Positions 47,901 to 59,715 are shown, counted from the first letter of the stretch. The stretch: DNA of 64,000 bases from Sambucus nigra (GCA_949130495.1 OX422213.1:52028284-52092283), one strand, 5' to 3'. Translations and numbers: made by a program. The notes: generated by a model not told the origin, from the letters alone.

Positions 47901-48334
47901 CTTTTGTCATGTGAGTGTCCGCCCAGTCCAGTATAAGAATACCATTGTGCCCTCCCTTTACCTTTTAGGTCGTATCGTCACACTCCCTTAGGCCTAAGTA
48001 GGGCAATTGGCGAGGACACACCTGGTATTGGATGTCTTTATCCGGTCAGGATTTTGTTTAACCAAAGTAGGTTTGTTGCCTAAGAATACTCTGTAGGGCT
48101 TCATATATTGCCATGGGCAATGCTAAGAGGTCTGTCGTGCTTTATGACGATGACCTGAGGAGGGGTGCTCCCCTGCTATGTCAACCATTATGCCTGTGAT
48201 TTGAAAAGGATGTGTGATAAGATAAAATTGTTACTTTTTAGAGAGTGATCAACTGAGAGATTTTCATTGGCGAATAAGGAATGAACTTTCCTTTCACAAG
48301 ATGAGTACAATAAAAAGATCTAACAATATAACTC
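47901..48334. other. Intergenic part of element D after pol
   Basis: No gene seen. It lies between the tandem repeat and the integrase stop codon, so it is the start of the gag-pol 3' untranslated region on the minus strand. Confidence 0.6.
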
Positions 48335-51300
48335 CTAAAAATAGAATTTCTTGAGATTAGCCGCGTTCCATGCTCGTGGTATCTCTCTGCCCTCCATTGT
48401 TTTCAAATGATAGGAACCTTGCAGGTCATCTCTAATTATCTCATAAGGTCCTTCCCAGTTCGGGCCCAGTTTACCGTCTGATGGCTTCGCTGTGTTGCCC
48501 AGGACCTTTCTTAGGACGTAGTCCCCAACTTTGAATTTCCTCGGATTGACCCTTTTGCTGTAGTGCTTCGCGAGCTGTTGCTGATAGCTTGCTAGGTTGA
48601 GTTCAGCGAGCAAGGCCTTATCGTTCTGGCCTTGCTCGACTAGGTCAGATCTCATTGTAGGTAATCCTGCTTCGAGTGGGATGACCGCCTCCATTCCATA
48701 TGCTAGTGAGAATGGTGTTTCTCCTGTGGCTCGCCTAGGAGTCGTTCTATACACCCATAGGATATGTGGTAACTCGGTTGTCCACGCGCCTTTGGCTCGC
48801 TCTAACCGTTTCTTCAATCCAGCGATCACCGTCTTGTTGGAAGCTTTAGCTTGTCCGTTGCTTTGAGGGTAGGCCACCGAGCTGAAGTGATGCCTGATCC
48901 CGTGTTTGTTGCAGAAGTCCTGAAAAGGGCCACTCTCGAATTGTGTTCCATTGTCAGTGATGATGGTTCTGGGGATTCCGAATCGAGTGATTATATTTCT
49001 CCATATGAACCTCATCATGTCAGCATCTCGGATGTTTGCCAGTGGTTCTGCCTCGATCCACTTGGTAAAGTAATCAGTTGCAACTAACAGGTATTTGCGA
49101 TTACCGGCAGCGGTGGGCAGTGGTCCCACGATGTCCATTCCCCACTGGGCGAAGGGTCAGGGACTGGTCAGAGATTTTAATTCACTGGCGGGCTGGTGGA
49201 CCATGGGAGCGTGAAGTTGGCATTTTAGGCATTTGCGGACATATACCGCGGAGTCCTTTTGCATGTATGGCCACCAATAACCTTCCTTCGTTGCTCGGAA
49301 GGCTAGAGACCTTCCTCCGACATGGCTTCCGCAGACTCCTTCGTGAAGCTCGTGAAGCACTGCCTTGACATCGCCTGGGTGGACGCACCTAAGGTAGGGG
49401 CCAGAGAAAGATCTTTTATACAAGTCGCCTCCTGTGGATAAGTGAAAGCGAGCAGCTTTGACTCTTATCTGGTGGGCAGTTCTCTTATCCTCTGGGAGCG
49501 TTCCGTTCTTCAAATAGTCTCTCAAGGGATCCATCCAGCTGGGGGCTGGTTCCAATTGGAGTATTGGTTTTGCTTTGGTCAGCTCGCAGTTGGGGTAGAT
49601 GCTCGGGCAGCTGAGGAAATCGATAGGGATGATCCTTTTAAGGCTGGAATCAACTGCCGAGCTCAGGGCTACTAAGGCGTCAGCGTGGCTATTTTGCCCC
49701 CTGGGAAACTGTTGGATGTTGATGTCTTCAAAGTTCGTCATTAAGTTTTTTACCAAGGAGAGGTAGGCTGCCATCCTCTCATCCTTCACATTATAGTCTC
49801 CACTTATCTGATTGGAAACTAGTTGCGAATCTCCGAATACCTGTAAATGCTTTGCTCCCAGAGTTTGCGCCCTCTGGAGACCTGCTATTAAGGCTTCGTA
49901 TTCTGCTTCGTTGTTGGAGGCTGCAAATCCTAGCCTGATTCCTTGCTCGAGGACTGTATTTTCTGGAGTGATGAGAACAATTCCTACTCCTGCCCCCTTT
50001 GAGTTGGAGGCTCCATCAACGAATAGTTTCTAGCTTCCCCCTGTAGCCTGGTTATTTTGTTATGTTGGCTTAGGCTGGTCGATGCGTTCTTCGCCTGTGA
50101 ATTCAGCTATGAAGTCAGCAAGGATTTGACCCTTGATAGCTGTCCTTGGTTGAAATTGGATGTCAAATCGGCCGAGCTCGACTGACCATTTAGACAGTCT
50201 GCCCGACAAATTCGCATTCCTTAGGATAGCCTTGAGGGGGTGTGATGTAAGGACGATGATCGTATGAGCTTCGAAGTAATGTTTCAGTTTCCTCGAGGCC
50301 ATTACTAGGGTGAATGCGAGCTTTTCCAATGGTAGGTAGTGCTGCTCGGCATCTAATAGGGTTTTGCTCGCGTAATAGACTGGATGTTGAATCCCTGTAA
50401 CTTCACACATTAGTGCTGAGCTGACAGTATGGTTGGATACAGAGAGGTAGAGGTATAAAGAGTCCATTTACTGTGGTATGACAAGCAATGGTGGGGAGCT
50501 CAGGTAGGACTTGAGCTCGTCTAATGCTCGTGAGCAACTTGGGTTCCATTCTACTGTTTTGCTGCCTTTTAGGAGTTGGAAGAAAGGCTTGCATCTCTCG
50601 GAGGATTTAGAGATGAAACGATTTAGAGCAGCGAGCATTCCAGTGAGCTTTTGTACATCGCGGATTGTTCGAGGAGGTTGCACTCGTTTGATTGCATCAA
50701 TCTGGTCCGGATTAGCCTCTATGCCTCGATTGCTGACCAAATACCCAAGAAACTTTCCTAACTGGACACCGAAGGAACACTTGCTCGCGTTGAGTTTCAT
50801 TCGGTACTTCCTGAGGATTTAGAAGGTACTTGATAAGTCCGAGAGGTGTTTTTCCTTCTCCTTGCTCTTGACGAGCATGTCGTCGATGTAGACCTCCATC
50901 GTGTCTCCCATTTGATTCTTGAACATTTTAGTAACTAGCCGTTGATAGGTTGCCCCTGCATTTTTTAGCCCAAAAGGCATGACCTTGTAACAGTATAAAC
51001 CAATCGTTGTGATAAACGCCGTTTTGTCCTGATCTGGGGTATACAGGGGAATCTGGTGATATCCTGAGTATGCGTCCAGGAAACTCATTCGTTCGTGAGC
51101 TGCGGTGGCGTCTACTAGTTGGTCTATTTTCGGAAGAGGGAAGCTATCCTTGGGGTAGGCTTTGTTGAGGTCAGTGAAGTCTATGCAAACTCTCCACTTC
51201 CCGTTGCTTTTTGGAACTACCACTAGGTTGGATAACCATTTGGGAAATTGCACTTTCCGTATGGACCCTGCATCCAGTAGTTTTTCGACTTCTTTCTCTA

Positions 51301-51592
51301 TTGCTCTGGCCTTCTCGGGGGCAGTTCATCGTGCCTTCTGCGCTATCGGCTTGAATGTGGGATCGACGTGCAACTGATGGCAGACCATATTGGGGTCGAT
51401 TCCTGGCAGCTCATAGGGTTCCCAAGCGAAAACGTCTATGTTGCTTCTGAGTAAGGTTGATAAGTCCTTTTGCTCTTGGTCAGTGAGTGAGGTTCCGATC
51501 AGGAAGACTCTGCTATTGTCGCCCTCTTTAGCCGACACTTCTACCAGGTCCTCGACGACGCGCTCGGAGGGGAGGAGCCTGGTCTCTTCCAC
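48335..51592 (-). pseudogene. Element D pol: RT, two RNase H domains, integrase
   Basis: One reading frame throughout, broken only by stops. From the right: VDVFAWEPYELPGIDP-like lead-in (~51450), RT with KWRVCIDFTDLNKAYPKD, FGLKNAGATYQR and the YIDD active site (~50880), RNase H (HPVYYASKTLLDAEQHYLPLEK, 50060-50467), and a second RNase H ([16 protein letters not shown] and [12 protein letters not shown], ~49830-50030). Integrase has a HHCC zinc region ([12 protein letters not shown]... CLKCQLH, ~49200-49340) and a core with DIVGPLP and TDNGTQFES. The third catalytic residue is lost: NGQAKASNK where NGQAEA is usual. Stops lie near 51324, 50818, 50466, 50058, 50028 and 49155. The end is LKKFYF. 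Confidence 0.9.
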
Positions 51593-51616
51593 CCCGGGCC
51601 TTCCATATTTTAATTG

Positions 51617-53826
51617 CTATTTGGAAGGAATTGCACCTTCCTCCACCTTCTCGCTGGTTTGAACAGCTCTTTTCTCTGGCTTTGATCGGATGGTCGCTAT
51701 GAAGCACTTTCTTGCCATTGCCTGGTCGCCATGTATCTCCATCACTCCCCGCTCGGTGACATATTTGAGTTTCTGGTGGTAGGTCGTGGAAACTGCCTTC
51801 ATTGCATGAAGCCATCCCCTGCCGAGGATGGCTTGATACGATGAATCGATGTCGACCACCAAGAATTCGATCATTTTTGAAACATTTCCAGCGAGCACTG
51901 GCAATACTATCTTGCCCAGAGGCATGGTCATCTTCCCAGCGAAGCCGACCAGAGGGACAGTGGTTCCCTTTAGGTCGGCGATGTTCAACTTTAATTTCCT
52001 GAATAGGTCGATGTACATTACTTCGGATGAGCTCCCTTGATCGACGAGCAGCCTGTCGATATCAAAGTTAGCTATCCTGAGTGTAATGACTAAGGCATCG
52101 TGATGTGGGGTCCTTACTCCCACAAGATCTTCATCCGTAAAAACAATATGCTTGTTGTAGTTGATGTCCTCTGCTCGCCGACGTTTTCCTGCCTGTGATT
52201 TTGCTGGATCAATCTGAAAAGCTTGCATCACCGTTGTCAGCTTCTTTAACTCCATTCGAGCTGAGTTACCCTGGATTTGCTTAACATCGGATACTCCGTG
52301 GATTACTGCGAATTCGTGTCCGGCGTCGTATTCCAATACGTTGTCGGGTTTTGCCTCCTTGTGGACAGTCACTCTCTCTACCTTCTTTTCCACAAAGTCA
52401 TTCAAATGTCCGGATTGGGCCAACTCCTCGAGGTGGGACTTAAGAGCCTTGCAGTGCTCGGTCTTATGCCCTCCCTCTTTGTGGAAGGTGCATCTCAGTG
52501 CATTGTTTCTTTTCGAGGGGTCTCCTCCCATTTTCTGGGGCCATTTGATGAACGGCTCATCCTTGATCTTCGTGAGGATTTTGTAAATTGGTTCTTTGAA
52601 GACGGTGTTGACCGCCTGGAATGATTTTGTGACGTCAGGGTTTCCTCCGTTTTTGGACCCATTCTTGCCAGCACTCTTTCCTCTTTTTTTCTGGTTCTCA
52701 ATTTTCTCACTTCCCTTGGTAGTGGGCTTGGCTCGCCCGTTTTCTCCTACGTTAAGGCGGGTGACATCTTCCACCTTTGCGTATTTCTCAATTCGGGCCA
52801 TCAGGTCATCAATGGTTAAAGGAGGGAAGAGCTAGGTAGCCCAATTTTGAATGAAGCCACTGCCACTTCTTCCGCGCAGTCCTCAACCTCGTTGAATAAC
52901 TCCCAATACCTCTTCGCGTAGTCTCGCAGTGTCTCCTGAGGCATTTTCTTCATTGTTAATAGAGCATCCATCCTTTTGGGATGGGAGCTGCTGGTGATGA
53001 ACCGAGCCGTAAAGAGCTCGGCTAAGGACTTGAAATTCCTGATGGATCGGTGAGGGAGTCTCTCGAACCATTTCTGGGCCACGTCATGAAGGCTCGAGGG
53101 GAATGTACGGCACATCAGTGCATCTCGGTGATTCCAGAGGGTCATAGCCTGCCGGTACTGCCTGACATGATCAATGGGATCAGTCTTCCCGTCGTAAATC
53201 TTGAACCTTGGAACGGCAAACTTCTTGGGGGGCTCTTCATCTTCGATTTCCCTCGTGAAGGGTGATTTCATCTGGGTCTTGAGGGCTCTCCTGGCGAGTT
53301 CTCTGGTCGACCTGGTGCCGCGGTGAGCTGGATGTTGGTCCATCTCTCTGCGGACCAGGTTCTGTATGTTGTCGTCGCTGTGAGCAGGGCTCTGATAGCG
53401 GCGAGCTTTTCTTAGTTGTTCACGGAGGTCGTCGTCTGAGTCGCCACCTTCGTCCCGTTGATATTACCGCCTAGGGCTCCTTCCTCGGCTGCGAGATTTG
53501 CTCGCCTGAGGGCTAGGAGTGCGATAGGGGCGTCTCCTGGTATCAGGACGTAATTCCTTTTCTAGTTTTTCCAGTCTTCTTTTCAAGCGAGCATTCTCAG
53601 CCTCATATCTGCGAGAAGACTCCCTCTGCTCGTGGACCCTTGCTTCGTATGCATCGATCAATCTGGATATCTGCGTGGACCTTGTTGGTCCTTGACTTTC
53701 TTCTGAGGCGGGCCTCTCTAAGCGAGCCCCTTGATCTGAACGTCGGACCTCAGACCTAATCCTGCGGGGAGCAGGTGGCTCCTGAATATCTCCTGCTTGA
53801 GGAGCGTTGCTGCTGTGACCAGACAT
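51617..53826 (-). pseudogene. Element D gag and protease
   Basis: Starts MSGHSSN at 53826 with an Arg/Glu coil (ENARLKRRLEKLEKEL) and an Arg/Ser tail; a stop follows at 53464. Capsid text runs through PKKFAVPRFKIYDGKTDP, AQKWFERLPHRSI and LRDYAKRYWELFNEV (~52890-53200). A 2-base gain near 52815 shifts the frame before LMARIEKYAKVEDV. A zinc motif CTFHKEGGHKTEHC lies near 52450-52490 and the protease centre LLVDQGSSSEVMY near 52015-52050, with RGWLHAMKAVSTTYHQKLKY after it. The frame stops at 51617, in phase with pol, as either an evolved stop or damage. Confidence 0.88.
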
Positions 53827-53873
53827 CTTAGATTTTTACTTGGTGTGGGCTCTTCTCAGGGAAAGATGAACGC

Positions 53874-53891
53874 TTCCCACAGACGGCGCCA
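53874..53891 (-). other. Primer binding site, element D
   Basis: On the minus strand TGGCGCCGTCTGTGGGAA begins two bases inside the LTR. TGGCGCC-type sites are usual in Tat/Athila-related Ty3 elements and differ from the Met-tRNA sites elsewhere in this window. Confidence 0.9.
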
Positions 53892-53893
53892 AT

Positions 53894-54312
53894 TGTGGTG
53901 ACAATTATTTTGCAACACAAATAAATATGAAAGAGGTAACAACCAAGAAAAGATAAATAAAATGTCAATCACACAACAACGGGTATACGTGGTTCAGTAA
54001 AGATGTGCCTACATCCACGGTGGAGCAGTCAGTGTTATTTCTCTATATTATGAAGAATAAGTACAGAGAATACAGCTTGTCCTTTTCCCCGGACTTAGGG
54101 TTTAATTTATACATGTATATGTTGGAGTAGTGGGGGTAATGGGTTCCTCCTTATTAGCCATCTCCCCTACATGGGATCGTGCTCCCCCATAACTTCTCTT
54201 CATGGGATCGTGGGGTAATCGGATCAATACAAAAGGTGATGGGCCTGGGCTTTGGGCCGCTAAGGAGAGGCTACTCGTCCAGGCCTATGATGCTAAATTC
54301 AGGGTACCCACA
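53894..54312 (-). repeat. 5' LTR of element D
   Basis: 419 bp, TGTGGTGAC to GGGTACCCACA on the + strand, followed by CATAG at 54313-54317. On the minus strand it opens TGTGGGTACCC. Confidence 0.95.
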
Positions 54313-54317
54313 CATAG

Positions 54318-55473
54318 CATAAAGCCACATTGAGAATGCGGGATTGGATTTGAGATAAGTATGTTATATATGGAATGTAGAAATAATTAGGCAGTTGTGC
54401 ACGGGACATAGGGTGTATGGGCGCCCTGGTCAATTTAAATTCCAGTATCGTCTGAGATAAGTAGGCTTTGAAAGATGTTGTAAATATGTTTGTGGGATAG
54501 TCAGAAAAATAAGTGGAAATGTAGGAGAGGATAAACTTCATTCGAGTAAAGGAGATAGTTTGACTATGTGTATGTCACGAGAAAACTCCGACAATCGAGG
54601 TGAGTCAAAAGATGTTGGAATTAAATGCGAAAGGTATCCTTTGACAAAGGAGAACCCCATAACTTTTGGAGGGGAAGCGAATTCTGACCTAGTCGAATAC
54701 ATTGAGTGGTTCACGCATAGATAGGTTGTTAAGAATTCTAATAGATGGAAAATGGGCCTAGGAAGTGCACAGTTTTGGAGTAAATGCACGGGCCATAATT
54801 CTTGTATATCCCTGAATAAAGGGGAGTAAGATGTTTCACATGATGTCAGATGTTGAGGGTGATGATATCAGGTTGAGTGAGATATAGTAAAGTTGTTTTC
54901 AAGTTCACCACTCATAAAAGGAAGAGGTTGGTTTGATGATACCGACCCGAATGTGGTGATAAATTGATGATTCTAGGGATAGAATGAGTATACAAATTGA
55001 TAAAGTCCTTTATTAGATTATAAGAATCACGGAGTGGGAAGGATTTTCTTTGGGTTGTGAAGAGGATTATCCGGGAACAAAATAATTGTTATTCTTTTGG
55101 GGTGTGTTATATTGCCAGACATTTTGCCCAGCATGTTATTAAAGAGAAGAAAGGAATCGGCATAAGGTGCCACCTAATACTATTGTAAATCAAGACGAGA
55201 CCCTTGAGTCCTACCTTAAATAGGGAGTATTAGGAGGCAAATGGGAAGGACTTGAGCCCTTAGCTAGGTGTGTCAACAATAGGTTATTTTATAGTCGGGA
55301 GGAGTGATATAAAATGTAGCAGAACGTGAAAATGCATGTCTTGGGCTTTTGGGAGTAATTGGGAATGTTAACTACAACTGGTAGGGACACACATGATTAA
55401 CCGTAGCAGCGTATAAACTGTGAAGTAACTTTTGAGGCTTAATAGGAAGAAAAATACAAAATTTGCTTACCCT
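54318..55473 (+). other. Decayed element sequence right of element D
   Basis: No intact frame. Around 54640-54715 the text PLTKENPITFGGEANSDLVEYIEWFTH resembles the opening of a Ty3 capsid (PP-F-G...WL). The remainder is unreadable. It ends sharply at about 55473, where near-perfect identity to 63243 onward begins. Confidence 0.45.
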
Positions 55474-56568
55474 TTGGAAGTCCCGGTGTGGATGTGGGAG
55501 AGCATATCCATGGACTTTATCACGGGGTTGCATACGTCGCAGAGGGGTCACGACTCCGTTTGGGTAATTGTGGACAGGTTGTCCAAAGTCGCACACTTTT
55601 TACCCGTAAGGACTGACTACACTACGGGACAGTATGCTCAGCTCTTCATTTCAGAGGTTGTGAGACTTCACGGTGTACCCCTAAATATCGTGTTTGACAG
55701 AGACAAGATATTTGTTTCGAGGTTTTGGGAGAGTTTCCAGGAGGCCATGGGCACAGAATTGCGGTTGAGTACGGCTTATCATCCGCAGACCGATGGGCAG
55801 ACCGAGCGCACAAATCAGATGTTGGAGGACATGCTACGCATGTGCATTATTGACTTTGGGGGTGGATGGGAGCAGTACCTTCCACTGGTAGAGTTTGCTT
55901 ACAACAACTCTTATCAGTTCACTATTGGCATGGCTCCGTTTGAAGCATTGTACGGTAGGCCTTGTCGTTCCCCAGCATGTTGGTTAGAGGTGGGGGACAA
56001 CAAACTACTTGGGCCGGAAGTGATTCAGGATACTTCGGCAAGGATGGAGTTGATTCGGAGTCGCATTCGGGTAGCTCAAGACAGGCAGAAGAGTTATGCT
56101 GATGCGAAGAGATTTTTCAGGGAGTTCCAAGTGGGGGACTAGGTTTTGCTCAGAGTATCTCCTATGAAGGGGATTATGCGTTTCGGGAAGAAGGGGAAAT
56201 TGGCACCGAGGTATGTGGGGCCGTTTCCTATTGTTGAGCGGATCGGACCGGTTGCGTTTAGACTTGGATTACCGGAGCATTTGCATCGGATTCACGATGT
56301 GTTCCATATTTCCTCGCTAAGGAAATACCTTAGAGATAATTTGGCTCATTCTCACATTGCTGTGGAGGACATCGATCTCCAGCCTGATAGCTCCTACGAG
56401 GAGGGGCCGATTGCTATTTTGGACCGAAGTGAGAGGAAGCTGCGGTCAAAGATAGTTCCGTTAGTACGTGTTCAGTGGCGACATCACAATGTCGAGGAGT
56501 CCACATGGGAGCGCGAAAATGAGATGCGCGAACGTTATCCAGAGTTTTTTTTAGCAGGTACTTTCTAG
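55474..56568 (+). pseudogene. Tekay integrase core and chromodomain, left copy
   Basis: Begins inside integrase at LEVPVWMWESISMDFITGL. Catalytic residues D (SMDFITGL), D (FDRDKIF, where the right copy has SDRD) and E (DGQTERTNQ) are present. A stop at 56140 (VGD, stop, VLLRV) replaces the Gln of the right copy. The C-terminal part reads [22 protein letters not shown] and [13 protein letters not shown]. The chromodomain ([26 protein letters not shown], then [18 protein letters not shown], ~56400-56550) is of the Tekay/Del type. It is 98.8% identical to 63243-64000 (nine differences in 758 bp by eye). The 5' part of the gene is missing. Confidence 0.9.
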
Positions 56569-56597
56569 TTTCGAATTTCGGGATGAAATTCAGTTAT

Positions 56598-56610
56598 TAG
56601 GGGGGAAGTA
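56598..56610 (+). other. Polypurine tract before Tekay LTR
   Basis: AGGGGGGAAGTA lies directly before the LTR start TGTAATACCCCG at 56611, as expected for the plus-strand primer of the left copy. Confidence 0.85.
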
Positions 56611-59532
56611 TGTAATACCCCGTATTTTTGGCTATATTTATTTTTGGGATTAATTATTAAATGAGAATTAATTGGGAATTAATCCGGAAAAAATACTAGC
56701 GAGATGTGAGTTGTTATTTGACTATATTGAGTATATATGATGTTATATTGAATGTTGAACTATGAAATTTGTCGTGAGATTGATATACGGCAATTTGGTC
56801 ATTTTATTGGGACGCGTGTGACAGTCGCGTCAGGATATAATTATTTTAATTATAAAAGTGAATTTAAATTCTATTAACTGTATGGTCATTTTGAGTGCGC
56901 CAACGCGCCCGGAAGGGTCGAGATAGTCAGAAAACACTAGTCGGGGGTGTAGTTTGGGTCCCGGGGTATTTTTAGGCCATACCGGCAATATAAAGGGTAT
57001 TTTAGTAATTTCATATTTTTAGGAATTAAAAATGACGAAAATTAGAGAAGTAAATCTGATGTGGGTTTGACCCACTAAGCCACTAACCAACCCTTATTAA
57101 CCCAACAAGCTACGGGGGTTGTTAGATTAGGTTTTCTAAGTTTCCCCAAAAACAAACCCTAGCCACCATAGCCATTGGAGAAGAAGCTTGGAGAAAAAGA
57201 GAGAGAGAGGGAATTCTGCAGAAAGAGAGAGGAAATCAACACCAAATTCAGAGACAATCGAGGCAAGTGATTTAATTGCTTTTAATTCAGAAAATGCTTC
57301 CTCCATGTTAGATAATTTGAAGATTTACAATTGTTCTTGGAAGATAAATGAAAACCCATGTTGTTTGGACTTAGAACTTGAATATTGAGAACAAATTGCA
57401 TGTAGAATCATATAGAGATGATTATTTTGGTATTAATATATGTTGGATGTAAGAAAAATGGATTTAGAATGGACTAATTGAGGACCTAAAAGTTTAGGGT
57501 TCATGTTCTTGAATAATTGGAGGAAAAGTGTAGAGATTTGTAAATTGATTGATGTTAGGATGAATTAATCCTTTAAAACGTGTTAGGATGTGACTATGGT
57601 ATATTTAGGATTGATTAGAGACCTTAAAACAATCGGTGGGACTAATTTTAGAGGAGATTTGAGGAGTAAAAATGGTGAAAAACGAGATTGAAAAAAAATC
57701 TGGGCCGAAACTGGTCCCTCGTTAGAAGACCTTCCCAGGTCGTTCGAACGAGCTCGTTCGAACGAGCTTCTAACGAGTTGACCAGTCGCTTCTAACGAAA
57801 GGGAATTTCGTTCGATACTTCGTTCGAACGAGATCTCGTTAGAAGGTACAGTTCGTTCGAACGAACTGGAATCTCGTTCGAACAGCCTCATTCGAACGAG
57901 ACTTCTAACGAGCTGGCAGTTTAGGCCTTTTTGGCCTGTTTTGATTTTGGGAGTCCCGTAAACTTGTTCGAGGGTAGAGATAACATTCCTTTGATGATGT
58001 ATTGATAGATTTGGTACTTTTGGGTTATTATGAGGAGTAAATTATATACAAGTGATTTAAATCATTGTGGACTGTTTGGGTTGAGACGTGAGTGTCTAAT
58101 ACGACGTGAGAATAAATTATGGCGCGTATGATTATAAACCGAAATTGTATAAAGTGTGTAAATTATATATTGGTACTAGAATGAGAATAGTACTACAATT
58201 AACTACGGGATTACTAAGATGTGTGTTTACTTAGTATTGGTATATGAATTGTGTGTATGACATACCTACCATACTTGCTATCACGGGAGGTTTGCGTTCG
58301 CTTAGGGCCCTCTAATCCTTGTGTTTCCCGGATTTAGACTGGTTACCTCGATGAACATAGGTCAGAGAAGGTCTTATTGGGATGTTAATAAGTCTGCTGA
58401 TCGTGGGAGCGCAGGTATGTGCATGACCCATGTGATGTGACTGTGTTCGCCTCCACTATTTTGTGATTTGTGTTATCTGAACTATTCCTGAGAGATTCGG
58501 AATATGAGATCCTTATGTACGTGATGTACCGGGATGGATAGAAGAGTATGTGTGCACCGCAGCTTAGTCTCGGGGTGCTTATATTGTATATTTATGTTGT
58601 GGAAAATATACACTTAATAAACTGGGAACTTTCATATGGTATTGTGTGTATAACTATGGAATAACAAAAGGGATGATCTATAATGAGTTGTATTACTTTT
58701 ATGTGAGAATCTGAATTTACGTTAAACTCCTATTTAATTGCGATCGTTATAATGTTAATGGGAACAGAGTAATAAGGGTAGAACCTATGGCAGTCTAGCT
58801 AGATATGTTATCACTTAGCTAGTGGTTGTGTCATTTTAGATTGGTACTTACGTTAGGAGTGCACAGTTAGACGAGAGGTGAGAATTTCATGTGAGTGCAC
58901 GTCCTAACATGTACTTTTCATTTAATGTTTAAATGTTTTTAAAGCACTTGCAGGTTTTTAAAATATCTCCACATTCGGGCTCTGACCCGTTTGCTTTCAA
59001 ATCTACTTTTTGTAAAACCATTTTAGGTGCCCAGCCACAAGGACACCATGCATAGGATATTCATTCAGGTGACGAGCTGTAGCTGTTTGTGGAAGCTACA
59101 GGGATTTGCTTTTAGACGCTTCTATCAGTTGGATTCCGTATTCAGTATTCTTCAGTTTTAGGGCATGTTGCCCAGATCCATTAGAGTTACTTTTCCATTA
59201 CAGTTTTCAGACTTTGGCATGTATTGATTCAGTATTAATTACTTATTTCAGATGTGGGATTTGTAGTGAGGAGTTTTCCTCCAGACTTTATTTACATTAT
59301 GTGATGGTTATTCTATTTACTTCGTTATGGTGATGGTGTTATTATTTTTATTACACTTGTTGCATGTTAATCAGACGTTAATTAAAATTTGGCACTTACT
59401 TTTTAAATACTAGGTGGTTAGTAAAAAAAAAAATGTTTTCGACAGTGATGCTATTAACTGAGCCAACTAGGCATTTTGATTTAATTTAATAAAGGAGTAG
59501 CTACCCGGTATTTAATTAGTCGGGGTGTCACA
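56611..59532 (+). repeat. Tekay LTR (family B), full length
   Basis: TGTAATACCCCG to GGGGTGTCACA, 2922 bp. It serves at once as the 3' LTR of the truncated copy to its left and the 5' LTR of the copy to its right, whose primer site starts at 59535. It contains the conserved box (GTGCGCCAACGCGCCCGG, GATAGTCAG) at 56881-56932, an AG-rich leader (57183-57230), GAGGCAAGTG at 57260 and the palindrome array at 57718-57910. Confidence 0.95.
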
Positions 59533-59534
59533 GG

Positions 59535-59546
59535 TGGTATCAGAGC
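59535..59546 (+). other. Primer binding site, Tekay right copy
   Basis: TGGTATCAGAGC, a perfect match to the plant initiator Met-tRNA 3' end, two bases after the LTR. Confidence 0.97.
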
Positions 59547-59715
59547 ATCAGGTTCTAGTGTTCTTTAGGATCTGTACGGCTATTATGTTTCCGCTAAGTT
59601 TTTTTGATATAGAGCCCTATATTTTAGGACTGTTGTACTCTTTTTGTGTATGCTTCGTTCTTCAGCTATTTTAAGTTTATAAACTGTGAACTTATAAACT
59701 TTATTCTTATTTCAG

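Larger units (their letters stand above)
43548..54312 (-). mobile_element. Tat-type Ty3 retrotransposon (element D), minus strand
   Basis: Flanked by CATAG at 43543-43547 and 54313-54317. LTRs are 419 bp each and differ at five positions, so the insertion is recent. The primer site begins TGGCGCCGTCTGTGGG. Gag-pol reads leftward from 53826 to 48335. An extra gene in antisense occupies 44315-47475, and a 137-bp tandem repeat lies between the two 3' ends. Double RNase H, the PRPW/RAWNAANLKKFY-type integrase end and an antisense gene are features of Retand/Grande-type Tat elements. Stops, one shift and a lost integrase residue disable gag-pol. Confidence 0.95.

Noticed and set aside
48597..49087. 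Plus-strand frames of 78-96 codons
   Set aside because: They are shadows of the integrase of element D on the minus strand, which has clear domain motifs.
59535..59546. Possible tRNA gene piece
   Set aside because: Only the 12-base primer site complementary to Met-tRNA is present; no tRNA body or cloverleaf surrounds it.
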